The position numbers and the translations under genes were made by a program. This document shows positions 1 through 5,142 of a stretch of DNA of 7,509 bases, one piece after another (the first letter of the stretch is position 1; the number at the start of each line of letters is the position of its first letter). The notes beneath the pieces were generated by a model, which was given only the letters and a program-made list of their open reading frames with translations, had not been told where the DNA came from and did not search any database. Source of the stretch: CAYGGE01 sp966250865 (GTDB taxonomy: Bacteria; Patescibacteriota; UBA1384; CAYGGE01); assembly GCA_966250865.1 (NCBI GenBank), contig CBINIT010000039.1, positions 1 through 7,509 on the forward strand, given 5' to 3'.

Positions 1-1
1 A

Positions 2-1321
2 CATAATTACGCTTCACTACCTGCGACTCTTAAGACGAACCTTCAGGATTGGTGGGACATGGAGGAGTCGGGTCTCAATACCCGGATCGACAGCATTAAG
101 ACTGCTAACACGGGAACTGTCAGCGGTGCTACTCTTGTAAGTGGAAAATTTAATCAAGCCTATAGCTTCGATGGGGATGATCAAATTACCACAACCGATG
201 TGGCACTTTCAGGCAACAACGTTACCTTTGCGAGTTGGATCAATATCGCCAGTGCTGGAGCAACGACCTGTAACACAATTATCGGTAAGGGTGACGGCAA
301 TAATGGATCAATTACTGACTATGTATTTCAAGTTGGCTGGAGCGGCTCAGGCTGTACCGGAGGGTACGCCGACCTCTTTATTGGTGGCAGCTGGCACACG
401 TTTGCTAATACCTTTACTCTAGACACTTGGTACCACATGGTTGCAACCTATGACGGATCGAATGTGAAGATGTATATCAATGGAGCGCAGATTGGCGCCA
501 ATAGCGCCGAGACTGATGCGATCTATAACAGCGCTGAAACGATGCGGATCGGCAGGCAGGGGACCAATACCTCATCGAACAATTTTCGCGGGAGCTTAGA
601 CGAAGTTCGAATCTACAATACTGCCCTGACTGCTAGCGAGGTCGCAGCGCTATATGCTGGCTCGGGTCCGCTGCCTTGTGATCAAACCTGTGTAGGCTGG
701 TGGAAACTTGATGAAGCGAGCGGTACGACTGCAACTGACTCTTCTGGGGCAGGGAGCACTGGTACGTATACGGGTTCACCTACGCTAAATACAGAAGGTA
801 TTTTTGGTGGAGCAATGAAGATTGATGGTACGGCAGGAAAATATCTTGACGCGGGAACAGCTAATGCTCTAAACCTATCAAGTAATTACTTTACTATCTC
901 TGCCTGGGTTAAATTTACTAGTACCAGCGGAACACAATGGCTAGTTGCTCGAGATGAAGCGAGTAATCGCGGTTTTGCCTGGGGGTTTATTAGCGGTAAG
1001 CAAACCTATTCGGTAGGGGGGAGCGGATCGAGCGGAGTCGGATCGACTTTGTCAGCTAATACGTGGTATCACGTCGTAATTACCTCAGAACGTCCTAGTT
1101 TAACAACGAATAAATTTTATCTTAACGGTAAATTAGATCACACGGCTACAGGAGCAAGCGCTGTTCCTAATGTTACCGGAGTAAGTACTTCGATCGGTGA
1201 GCGCAAGTATAGCGGTTTTGAGCAAGCCTTTAATGGCAGTATTGATGATGTTAGGATCTATAATCGTGTCCTTTCTGATATTGAAATCTACAGCCTTTAT
1301 CGTTCAGGTATCTCCAACTAA
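2..1321 (+). CDS. Tandem LamG-domain surface protein, 5' partial
   Basis: The frame is open from nt 2, and I read it as the 3' part (439 codons plus TAA) of a longer gene. The first in-frame ATG, at 59, is probably not the start. The residues just before it (LQDWWDMEESG, nt 41-73) match the opening strand of the second domain (CVGWWKLDEASG, from nt 689), so that ATG sits inside a domain. Two LamG/concanavalin A-like jelly-roll domains follow each other, at about nt 41-655 and 689-1305. Each ends in the typical signature (GSLDEVRIYNTAL near 590-630; GSIDDVRIYNRVL near 1234-1272). A short linker with two Cys (CDQTC) joins them. Such domains usually bind glycans or other extracellular ligands, and the protein is presumably secreted or surface-attached, but its signal peptide would lie outside the window. 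The C-terminus ends straight after domain 2 with no visible anchor or sorting motif. The ligand cannot be told. Confidence 0.88.
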   Translation, partial: HNYASLPATLKTNLQDWWDMEESGLNTRIDSIKTANTGTVSGATLVSGKFNQAYSFDGDDQITTTDVALSGNNVTFASWINIASAGATTCNTIIGKGDGNNGSITDYVFQVGWSGSGCTGGYADLFIGGSWHTFANTFTLDTWYHMVATYDGSNVKMYINGAQIGANSAETDAIYNSAETMRIGRQGTNTSSNNFRGSLDEVRIYNTALTASEVAALYAGSGPLPCDQTCVGWWKLDEASGTTATDSSGAGSTGTYTGSPTLNTEGIFGGAMKIDGTAGKYLDAGTANALNLSSNYFTISAWVKFTSTSGTQWLVARDEASNRGFAWGFISGKQTYSVGGSGSSGVGSTLSANTWYHVVITSERPSLTTNKFYLNGKLDHTATGASAVPNVTGVSTSIGERKYSGFEQAFNGSIDDVRIYNRVLSDIEIYSLYRSGISN

Positions 1322-1322
1322 A

Positions 1323-1351
1323 TTGACGACCTACTTTTGCTAGCGTATAAT
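1323..1351 (+). promoter_or_regulatory. Sigma70-type promoter for rny-ymdB
   Basis: TTGACG at 1323-1328 and a perfect TATAAT at 1346-1351 are separated by exactly 17 bp. This is the best promoter match in the window. It starts 2 nt after the LamG stop codon, so rny does not have to depend on read-through. The expected transcription start is about nt 1358, which gives a leader of roughly 210 nt before the rny ATG. No hairpin-plus-U-tract terminator for the LamG gene was seen before it. Confidence 0.82.
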
Positions 1352-1357
1352 CAGTCC

Positions 1358-1567
1358 TAGTTACCCAAGTTAATACTTTCTGAAAAGCATTCATTTTACT
1401 TTTGAAACATTTACTCCGATGGTGAAAACTATTTGTACAACATATCCACGACTAATAGGTGTAGCGACGAGATAATACCGCTAGCCTGGCTTTTGTTGTA
1501 GCTAGTCGTCGAGAAGTTCAAAAGCATATATGGATCTTTTCAGAAGTTCTGACTGAAAGGATTGTTT
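1358..1567 (+). promoter_or_regulatory. Long structured 5' leader of rny
   Basis: This roughly 210-nt stretch has no convincing gene and looks like an untranslated leader. Near its 3' end, 1533-1543 can pair with 1553-1563 around a 9-nt loop (11 bp including two G-U pairs). That helix buries the rny Shine-Dalgarno sequence AAAGG (1556-1560). The hiding strand 1536-1545 is also perfectly complementary (10 nt) to 1378-1387 near the start of the leader, so two exclusive folds are possible. Further pairings in the middle are 1465-1470 with 1506-1511, 1481-1485 with 1501-1505, and, as a competitor, 1448-1454 with 1503-1509. The region does not match a riboswitch class I recognise. The folds were paired by eye, with no energies calculated. 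Confidence 0.5.
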
Positions 1568-3058
1568 ATGTTACCAACCATTTTAGCTGCCGTTGCTGCC
1601 CTTATCGTAGGTGTTGCTGCCGGCTTTGTTATCCGTAAGCAGCTGTCTGCCAAGAGCGAACTCGATCTCGAAGCCAAGCAAAAAGAGATTTTGCTTGCCG
1701 CCAAAGATGAAGCCTTGAAGATTAAAGAAGAGGCGAAAAAGGACGAAGAAGAGAAACGCAAACGACTCGATGAGATTGAGAAGAACTTAATGCGTCGAGA
1801 AGAGACAGTGGATCGTCGGCTCGAAGCTGCCGAGAAAGAGAAGACTGAGCTCGAAGCCAAGCAGAAGTCAGTTGATGAACTCAAAGGAAAGTTGGCTGAG
1901 GCGAATGAGGCTCGAACGAAAGAGCTCGAAAAAGTTGCCAAGCTGAAGAAGGAAGAAGCCCGCGATCTTCTCTTAGAGCAAATTGAAAAAGATTATAAGG
2001 ATGACTTGGTAAAGAAGATCAAAGAATCGAAGATTGCCTTGCAAGAAGAGAGTGAGAAGCTGTCTCGAAAGATTCTCTCAACGGTTATCGAACGGCTCGC
2101 CAGCGAACATACCACTGAACAAGTGACGACTACGGTCCAGATTCCTAATGAAGAGATGAAGGGTCGCATTATCGGTAAAGAAGGTCGTAACATTCAGCAC
2201 TTTGAAAAGGTGACTGGTGTTGATCTCATGATCGATGAGACTCCCGACCTGGTAACCGTCAGCTGCTTTGATCCGGTTCGCCGACACGTTGCCAAGCTCG
2301 CCTTGGAGCGACTGGTTGCTGATGGCCGCGTGAACGTCAACTCGATTGAAGAGCAGGTTAAGAAGGCACAGGAAGATGTGAACAAAGAGATCAAGGAAGC
2401 AGGGGAACAGGCTGCCTACGAAGCTGGTGTTCCTGGCATGCATCCTGATGTCTTGAAGATTCTTGGTCGCTTGAAGTTCCGTACCTCGTACGGTCAGAAC
2501 GTCTTGCGTCACTCGGTTGAGATGGCTCACATTGCCGGTATGTTGGCGGCCGAGCTTGGTGCCGACGTGAATATTTCCAAAAAAGCTGCCTTGATGCACG
2601 ACATTGGAAAGGCACTTGATCATGACATTCCCGGTGCTCACCATCACATTTCCATGGACATTGCCCGTAAGTATGGGATGAGCGAGATCGTCGTGAACGC
2701 GATCGGTGCACACCACGGTGATATCGAACCAAAGAGCGTTGAGGCTATCATCGTTAAAGCTGCCGACGCCATCTCTGGTGCTCGTCCTGGCGCTCGTCGC
2801 GATAGCTTTGAACAGTACGTCAAGCGTTTGACTGAACTGGAAAACATCGCCAATAGTTTCCCTGGCGTCGAAAAGACCTTTGCTATTCAGGCTGGTCGCG
2901 AAGTTCGAATCATTGTGAAGCCGGAAGAAATCGATGACCTTGGCGCCTTGAAGCTGGCACGCGAAATTGCTAAGAAGATTGAAGATGACTTGCAGTACCC
3001 TGGTATGATCAAGGTCAATGTCATCCGCGAAACTCGCGCGGTTGAATACGCAAAGTAG
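1568..3058 (+). CDS. rny: Ribonuclease Y (membrane-anchored endoribonuclease)
   Basis: RNase Y starts mRNA decay by endonucleolytic cleavage at the inner face of the membrane. The 496-residue product has the full family layout and is close to the usual length of about 520. Residues 2-23 form an N-terminal membrane helix, followed by Arg/Lys. Residues 30-165 are a long charged coiled coil. A KH RNA-binding domain includes IIGKEGRN at 201-208. An HD hydrolase domain has His315, the His344-Asp345 metal pair in LMHDIGKA, HHGD near 382-385 and Asp400 in KAADAIS. The C-terminus ends in the family's conserved VIRETRAVEYAK. I chose the ATG at 1568 because AAAGG at 1556-1560 lies 7 nt upstream; a TTG at 1562 would leave only 1 nt. 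The metallophosphoesterase gene follows after 22 nt, as in the Bacillus ymdA-ymdB operon. The gene has its own promoter and a long leader that may control translation. No key residue appears to be missing. Confidence 0.97.
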   Translation: MLPTILAAVAALIVGVAAGFVIRKQLSAKSELDLEAKQKEILLAAKDEALKIKEEAKKDEEEKRKRLDEIEKNLMRREETVDRRLEAAEKEKTELEAKQKSVDELKGKLAEANEARTKELEKVAKLKKEEARDLLLEQIEKDYKDDLVKKIKESKIALQEESEKLSRKILSTVIERLASEHTTEQVTTTVQIPNEEMKGRIIGKEGRNIQHFEKVTGVDLMIDETPDLVTVSCFDPVRRHVAKLALERLVADGRVNVNSIEEQVKKAQEDVNKEIKEAGEQAAYEAGVPGMHPDVLKILGRLKFRTSYGQNVLRHSVEMAHIAGMLAAELGADVNISKKAALMHDIGKALDHDIPGAHHHISMDIARKYGMSEIVVNAIGAHHGDIEPKSVEAIIVKAADAISGARPGARRDSFEQYVKRLTELENIANSFPGVEKTFAIQAGREVRIIVKPEEIDDLGALKLAREIAKKIEDDLQYPGMIKVNVIRETRAVEYAK

Positions 3059-3080
3059 TCTCTCCTAGAAAGAGTTTAAA

Positions 3081-3863
3081 ATGCGCATCCTTTTTATTGG
3101 TGATATCAATGGGCGACCGGGTCGTCGAGCAGTGCGCGAATTGTTGCCGCAACTCAAGACTGAATACGCTCCCGACCTGGTCATCGCCAATGGCGAAAAC
3201 ATGGCGTCTGGTTTCGGTTTAACCCCTGATACCTACCATGAAGTCATGGAGTACGGCATCGACTGCATGACGACGGGTAACCATGTTTGGGATAAGGCCG
3301 ACATCATCCCGATTCTTGAAACGAAGTCTGAACCCCTTGTTCGTCCGGCGAACTTTCCGGCGAAAGATCCGGGTAAGGGATACTTTGACGTCAAAGTTGG
3401 TAAGGAGCGTGTTCGAGTCGTGAATATGATGGGTCAAGTATTCATGAAACAGCGGACAACCTCACCCTTCGAGATGATCGATACCATTCTTGCTGAACCG
3501 GACTGTCCGAAAGTCGTTATTGTTGATTTTCATGCCGAAACAACCAGCGAGAAGATTGCCTTTAGTTTTTACGTCGACGGGCGAGTAAGCTTTGTAGTGG
3601 GCACGCATACTCATGTCCAAACGAACGATGCTCGGGTCCTTGCCGGCGGTACTGCTGCCTTGACCGATGCTGGCATGACTGGTCCGCGCGACGGTGTAAT
3701 CGGCGTAGACAAAGATATTATTGTAAAGAGCTATTTGACGAGCATGCCATGGAAAGGGGAAGTAGCGAGTGGTGCCATCATCCTTTCCGGCGTGGTTGTC
3801 GATATCGAGCCAGAAACCGGCAAAGCGACGCATATTGAATTGGTGAAGCGAGAGATTGAATAA
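3081..3863 (+). CDS. ymdB: YmdB-family metallophosphoesterase (TIGR00282-like)
   Basis: This 260-residue protein is full length for the DR1281/YmdB family of dinuclear-metal phosphoesterases. Bacillus YmdB is known to hydrolyse 2',3'-cyclic nucleotides and affects biofilm and motility choices. The metal-ligand set is visible in order: Asp8 in FIGDING, Glu39-Asn40 in ANGEN, Asn67-His68 in TGNHVW, His151 in VDFHAE, and His176 and His178 in GTHTHVQT. There is no signal peptide, so it should act in the cytoplasm. The ATG follows a purine-rich AGAAAGAG (3067-3074) at 6 nt spacing. It lies 22 nt after rny with no promoter between, so the two are probably one operon. Linking RNase Y to an enzyme acting on 2',3'-cyclic phosphates suggests a shared RNA-turnover role; that link is inferred from gene order. 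A hairpin terminator follows the stop by about 12 nt. Confidence 0.95.
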   Translation: MRILFIGDINGRPGRRAVRELLPQLKTEYAPDLVIANGENMASGFGLTPDTYHEVMEYGIDCMTTGNHVWDKADIIPILETKSEPLVRPANFPAKDPGKGYFDVKVGKERVRVVNMMGQVFMKQRTTSPFEMIDTILAEPDCPKVVIVDFHAETTSEKIAFSFYVDGRVSFVVGTHTHVQTNDARVLAGGTAALTDAGMTGPRDGVIGVDKDIIVKSYLTSMPWKGEVASGAIILSGVVVDIEPETGKATHIELVKREIE

Positions 3864-3874
3864 CTTTGCAAAAA

Positions 3875-3904
3875 TAAAAAAGCTGCCGAAAGGCAGTTTT
3901 TTTA
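3875..3904. terminator. Bidirectional intrinsic terminator
   Basis: CTGCC (3883-3887) pairs with GGCAG (3892-3896) around a GAAA tetraloop. Seven Ts follow at 3897-3903, and a matching A-tract at 3875-3881 lengthens the helix and supplies a U-tract on the other strand. It can therefore stop the rightward rny-ymdB transcript and the leftward tRNA-Gly transcript, whose CCA end at 3906 lies only 2 nt away. This fits the convergent gene arrangement. Confidence 0.9.
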
Positions 3905-3905
3905 T

Positions 3906-3980
3906 TGGAGCGGGTAGCGGGAGTCGAACCCGCATCTCAACCTTGGAAGGGTCGCATAATAGCCGCTATACGATACCCGC
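3906..3980 (-). tRNA. tRNA-Gly (anticodon TCC)
   Basis: The reverse strand folds into a 75-nt cloverleaf including an encoded CCA. The 7-bp acceptor stem is GCGGGTA with TACCCGC, and the discriminator base is U. The anticodon stem is CGACC with GGTTG (one G-U pair) around loop CTTCCAA, giving anticodon UCC for GGA/GGG codons. The T arm is GCGGG-TTCGACT-CCCGC. The D stem is short (3 bp) but has the GG pair in the loop. It is the last gene of the leftward block and runs straight into the shared terminator. Confidence 0.97.
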
Positions 3981-3998
3981 ACTCTTTTATCTACAAGG

Positions 3999-4027
3999 AT
4001 ACTATCAGTATTTTCCTCTGAAAGCAA
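3999..4027 (-). promoter_or_regulatory. Candidate promoter for tRNA-Gly
   Basis: On the reverse strand, TTGCTT (4022-4027) and TAGTAT (3999-4004) are 17 bp apart. The predicted start near 3992 would give a leader of about 12 nt before the mature tRNA. The element sits just after the HIT gene stop codon, so tRNA-Gly may be expressed on its own as well as by read-through. The -35 box matches the consensus only in its first half. Confidence 0.5.
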
Positions 4028-4028
4028 T

Positions 4029-4520
4029 CTACTTTACTGAAAGAAAATAATCTTTAAGTTGAACTATTGAACGATTAACCTCTTCTATTTTCTCAGGAGT
4101 TTTATGATTTGAGCGAGCATATTCCATAATCTCTCGCACTGCTTGGAGTCGGTAGCCAAAGTTTTTCATCCAGTCATACCAAGGGAATAGCCAAATATGA
4201 AAGTGATCAGAGCTGTTTTCTTCTTGAATGATGGTAACGGCTTGAACGCCTAGGGCATGGCGCATCCCTTTTCTCACCTTTACGAGTAAGCCCATAAGCT
4301 CGTTCGATTCATCGTCAGTGAATTCATCAATCGATTGTATATGACGATTGGAAACAAGGATCATAAATCCTGGAATTGGTATTTCCAAGTCCTGGTGGAC
4401 ATCGAAATGTTCCGTTGAGGCGATCGACCCGCCAGGATTTTCTATCTTACCACTAAGAATTGCACATCCAATACAGTCTATCGCTTCAGTATTGCCAAGT
4501 ATGTCAGTAACTTCTCTCAT
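4029..4520 (-). CDS. HIT-superfamily protein with altered histidine triad
   Basis: The product has 163 residues. HIT proteins are nucleotidyl hydrolases or transferases that act on dinucleotides or nucleotide conjugates through His-x-His-x-His. Family traits here are a CIGC pair (Cys16, Cys19) like the zinc CxxC of many bacterial HIT proteins, a long strand ending in VSNRHIQSIDEF (compare the usual PKRHI..LDEL), and the catalytic segment SSDHFHIWLFPW. In that segment His106 and His108 keep the first two triad positions, while Trp110 replaces the third. The middle His is the usual nucleophile, so activity may survive, but with unknown substrate. A helical tail of about 45 residues follows. The ATG lies only 14 nt after the tRNA-Pro CCA end, with a weak AGGTAG (4524-4529) before it. 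It is probably expressed from the tRNA transcript. It could also belong to a diverged Ap4A-hydrolase or GalT-like subgroup. Confidence 0.85.
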   Translation of the reverse strand: MREVTDILGNTEAIDCIGCAILSGKIENPGGSIASTEHFDVHQDLEIPIPGFMILVSNRHIQSIDEFTDDESNELMGLLVKVRKGMRHALGVQAVTIIQEENSSDHFHIWLFPWYDWMKNFGYRLQAVREIMEYARSNHKTPEKIEEVNRSIVQLKDYFLSVK

Positions 4521-4534
4521 TTGCTACCTACTTT

Positions 4535-4610
4535 TGGTCGGGCTGGGCAGACTCGAACTGCCGACCTCAGCGACCCGAACGCTGCGCGCTACCAACTGCG
4601 CTACAGCCCG
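4535..4610 (-). tRNA. tRNA-Pro (anticodon CGG)
   Basis: The reverse strand gives a 76-nt cloverleaf with an encoded CCA. The acceptor stem is CGGGCTG with CAGCCCG, including the C1-G72 pair typical of bacterial tRNA-Pro, and the discriminator is A. The D arm is GCGC-AGTTGGTA-GCGC. The anticodon stem CAGCG/CGCTG surrounds loop TTCGGGT, so the anticodon is CGG (codon CCG) followed by G37. The T arm is GGCAG-TTCGAGT-CTGCC. It lies 12 nt after tRNA-Arg and 14 nt before the HIT start codon on the same strand. Confidence 0.97.
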
Positions 4611-4622
4611 ACATTTGCGATT

Positions 4623-4697
4623 TGGCGCCCTCAAAAGGAATCGAACCTCCATCTTCCCCTTAGGACGGGGCTGCTCTATCCGTTGAGCTATGAGGGC
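4623..4697 (-). tRNA. tRNA-Arg (anticodon CCT)
   Basis: The reverse strand gives a 75-nt cloverleaf with an encoded CCA. The acceptor stem is GCCCTCA with TGAGGGC and the discriminator is G. The D arm is GCTC-AACGGATA-GAGC. The anticodon loop GTCCTAA holds CCU, which reads the AGG codon. The anticodon stem has four G-C pairs plus a G-A mismatch at its outer end (27-43), and the T stem GGAGG/CCTTT contains two G-U pairs, so it is weaker than its neighbours. It is the first gene of the leftward cluster. Confidence 0.96.
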
Positions 4698-4719
4698 TAA
4701 TTCTCCGGGTTCTGATTGC

Positions 4720-4748
4720 TTCATTTTACCAGAAAAATACCCTATAAT
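4720..4748 (+). promoter_or_regulatory. Promoter for the HU-like gene
   Basis: A perfect TATAAT at 4743-4748 lies 17 bp after TTCATT (4720-4725), a poor -35 box. The predicted start near 4755 gives a leader of about 34 nt that carries the strong AAGGAGG ribosome binding site. It overlaps the candidate leftward tRNA promoter, so the two may compete for polymerase. Confidence 0.6.
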
Positions 4749-4751
4749 AAA
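4723..4751 (-). promoter_or_regulatory. Candidate promoter for the tRNA-Arg/tRNA-Pro/HIT block
   Basis: On the reverse strand, TAAAAT (4723-4728) is a good -10 box that would start transcription near 4716, about 19 nt before tRNA-Arg. The -35 at 17 bp spacing (TTTATT, 4746-4751) is weak and overlaps the -10 of the rightward HU promoter. It is supported mainly by its position, since no other good candidate lies before this leftward cluster. Confidence 0.42.
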
Positions 4752-4779
4752 GGTATTGATCGTGGGGCAGACGCACTCA

Positions 4780-4785
4780 AGGAGG
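4780..4785 (+). promoter_or_regulatory. Strong Shine-Dalgarno site of the HU-like gene
   Basis: AGGAGG ends only 3 nt before the ATG at 4789, closer than the usual 5-9 nt. The start is still secure because the protein opens with the typical HU sequence MNKPKLVAEL. The next gene's GAGAGGGG (5133-5140) is just as close to its first ATG, so short spacing may be normal in this organism. Confidence 0.75.
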
Positions 4786-4788
4786 GAT

Positions 4789-5076
4789 ATGAATAAGCCA
4801 AAACTTGTGGCTGAACTTGTCGCCAGAACCAAAGCACCGAAAGAGATTGCTAGCGAATTTGTTGATGCCTTATTTAGTTCTATTACGGCTGGCCTGGAAA
4901 AGGGCAATAAAGTTGCGCTGAACAATTTTGGCACCTTCTACCTGGTGCAACACAAGGAACGAAAGACCGCTCACCCGACATCGAAAAAAGAGGTGTCCCT
5001 TCCCGCGTTAACTCTAGTCAAGTTCCGCCCCAGTGCTCAGCTGAAAGAGACGGTGAATCGAAAGCGAGCGGTCTAG
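4789..5076 (+). CDS. HU/IHF-family nucleoid DNA-binding protein
   Basis: This small basic protein has 95 residues, against about 90 for typical HU. HU dimers bend and compact DNA without strong sequence preference. The layout fits: N-terminal helices from MNKPKLVAEL through FVDALFSSITAGLEKG, the core turn NNFGTF (45-50), then the basic DNA-gripping beta arm. In the arm tip, His62-Pro63 stands where HU has the intercalating Pro of the RNPxTG motif, so the Pro is kept but the Arg-Asn and Gly around it are changed. The core resumes with SLPALTLVKFRPSAQLKETV, followed by a short basic tail (NRKRAV). I started it at 4789; the frame is open further upstream, but that part would run into tRNA-Arg. 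It stands alone between its own promoter and the next one. HU and IHF subunits cannot be told apart here. Confidence 0.93.
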   Translation: MNKPKLVAELVARTKAPKEIASEFVDALFSSITAGLEKGNKVALNNFGTFYLVQHKERKTAHPTSKKEVSLPALTLVKFRPSAQLKETVNRKRAV

Positions 5077-5098
5077 CCAATGTGTAGTATACGAACAA

Positions 5099-5127
5099 TT
5101 GAGTTTCTCGTAGCGACAACATATAAT
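5099..5127 (+). promoter_or_regulatory. Sigma70-type promoter for the FN3-ABC operon
   Basis: TTGAGT (5099-5104) and a perfect TATAAT (5122-5127) are 17 bp apart. The expected start near 5134 leaves a leader of only about 9 nt before the ATG at 5143, so the ribosome binding site GAGAGGGG would lie at the very 5' end of the mRNA. No terminator was seen between the HU stop and this promoter. Confidence 0.75.
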
Positions 5128-5142
5128 ACATAGAGAGGGGAT

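Noticed and set aside
141..422. A 93-codon plus-strand frame inside the LamG gene
   Set aside because: It is an out-of-frame shadow of a clear LamG domain, with no ribosome binding site or family resemblance.
1481..1499. AGCC-T-GGCT followed by TTT as a terminator of the LamG gene
   Set aside because: The loop would be a single base and the stem only 4 bp, so it cannot form; it also lies well inside the rny leader.
1540..1941. A 133-codon minus-strand frame rich in Ser, Phe and Ala
   Set aside because: It is the complement of the Glu/Lys-rich coiled coil of RNase Y, which always gives Ser/Phe/Leu-rich shadows.
2078..2716. A 212-codon minus-strand reading frame inside rny
   Set aside because: It lies wholly over the conserved KH and HD domains of RNase Y, its product has no recognisable motif, and it has no promoter or ribosome binding site of note.
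3856..4050. A short plus-strand frame containing GSGSRTRISTLEG
   Set aside because: This is the well-known false protein made by translating the antisense of a tRNA gene, here tRNA-Gly.
4348..4934. Frames on both strands with GRLELPTSATRTL and QLVARSVRVAEVGSSSL
   Set aside because: They cross tRNA-Pro and tRNA-Arg and give the classic spurious peptides of tRNA genes.
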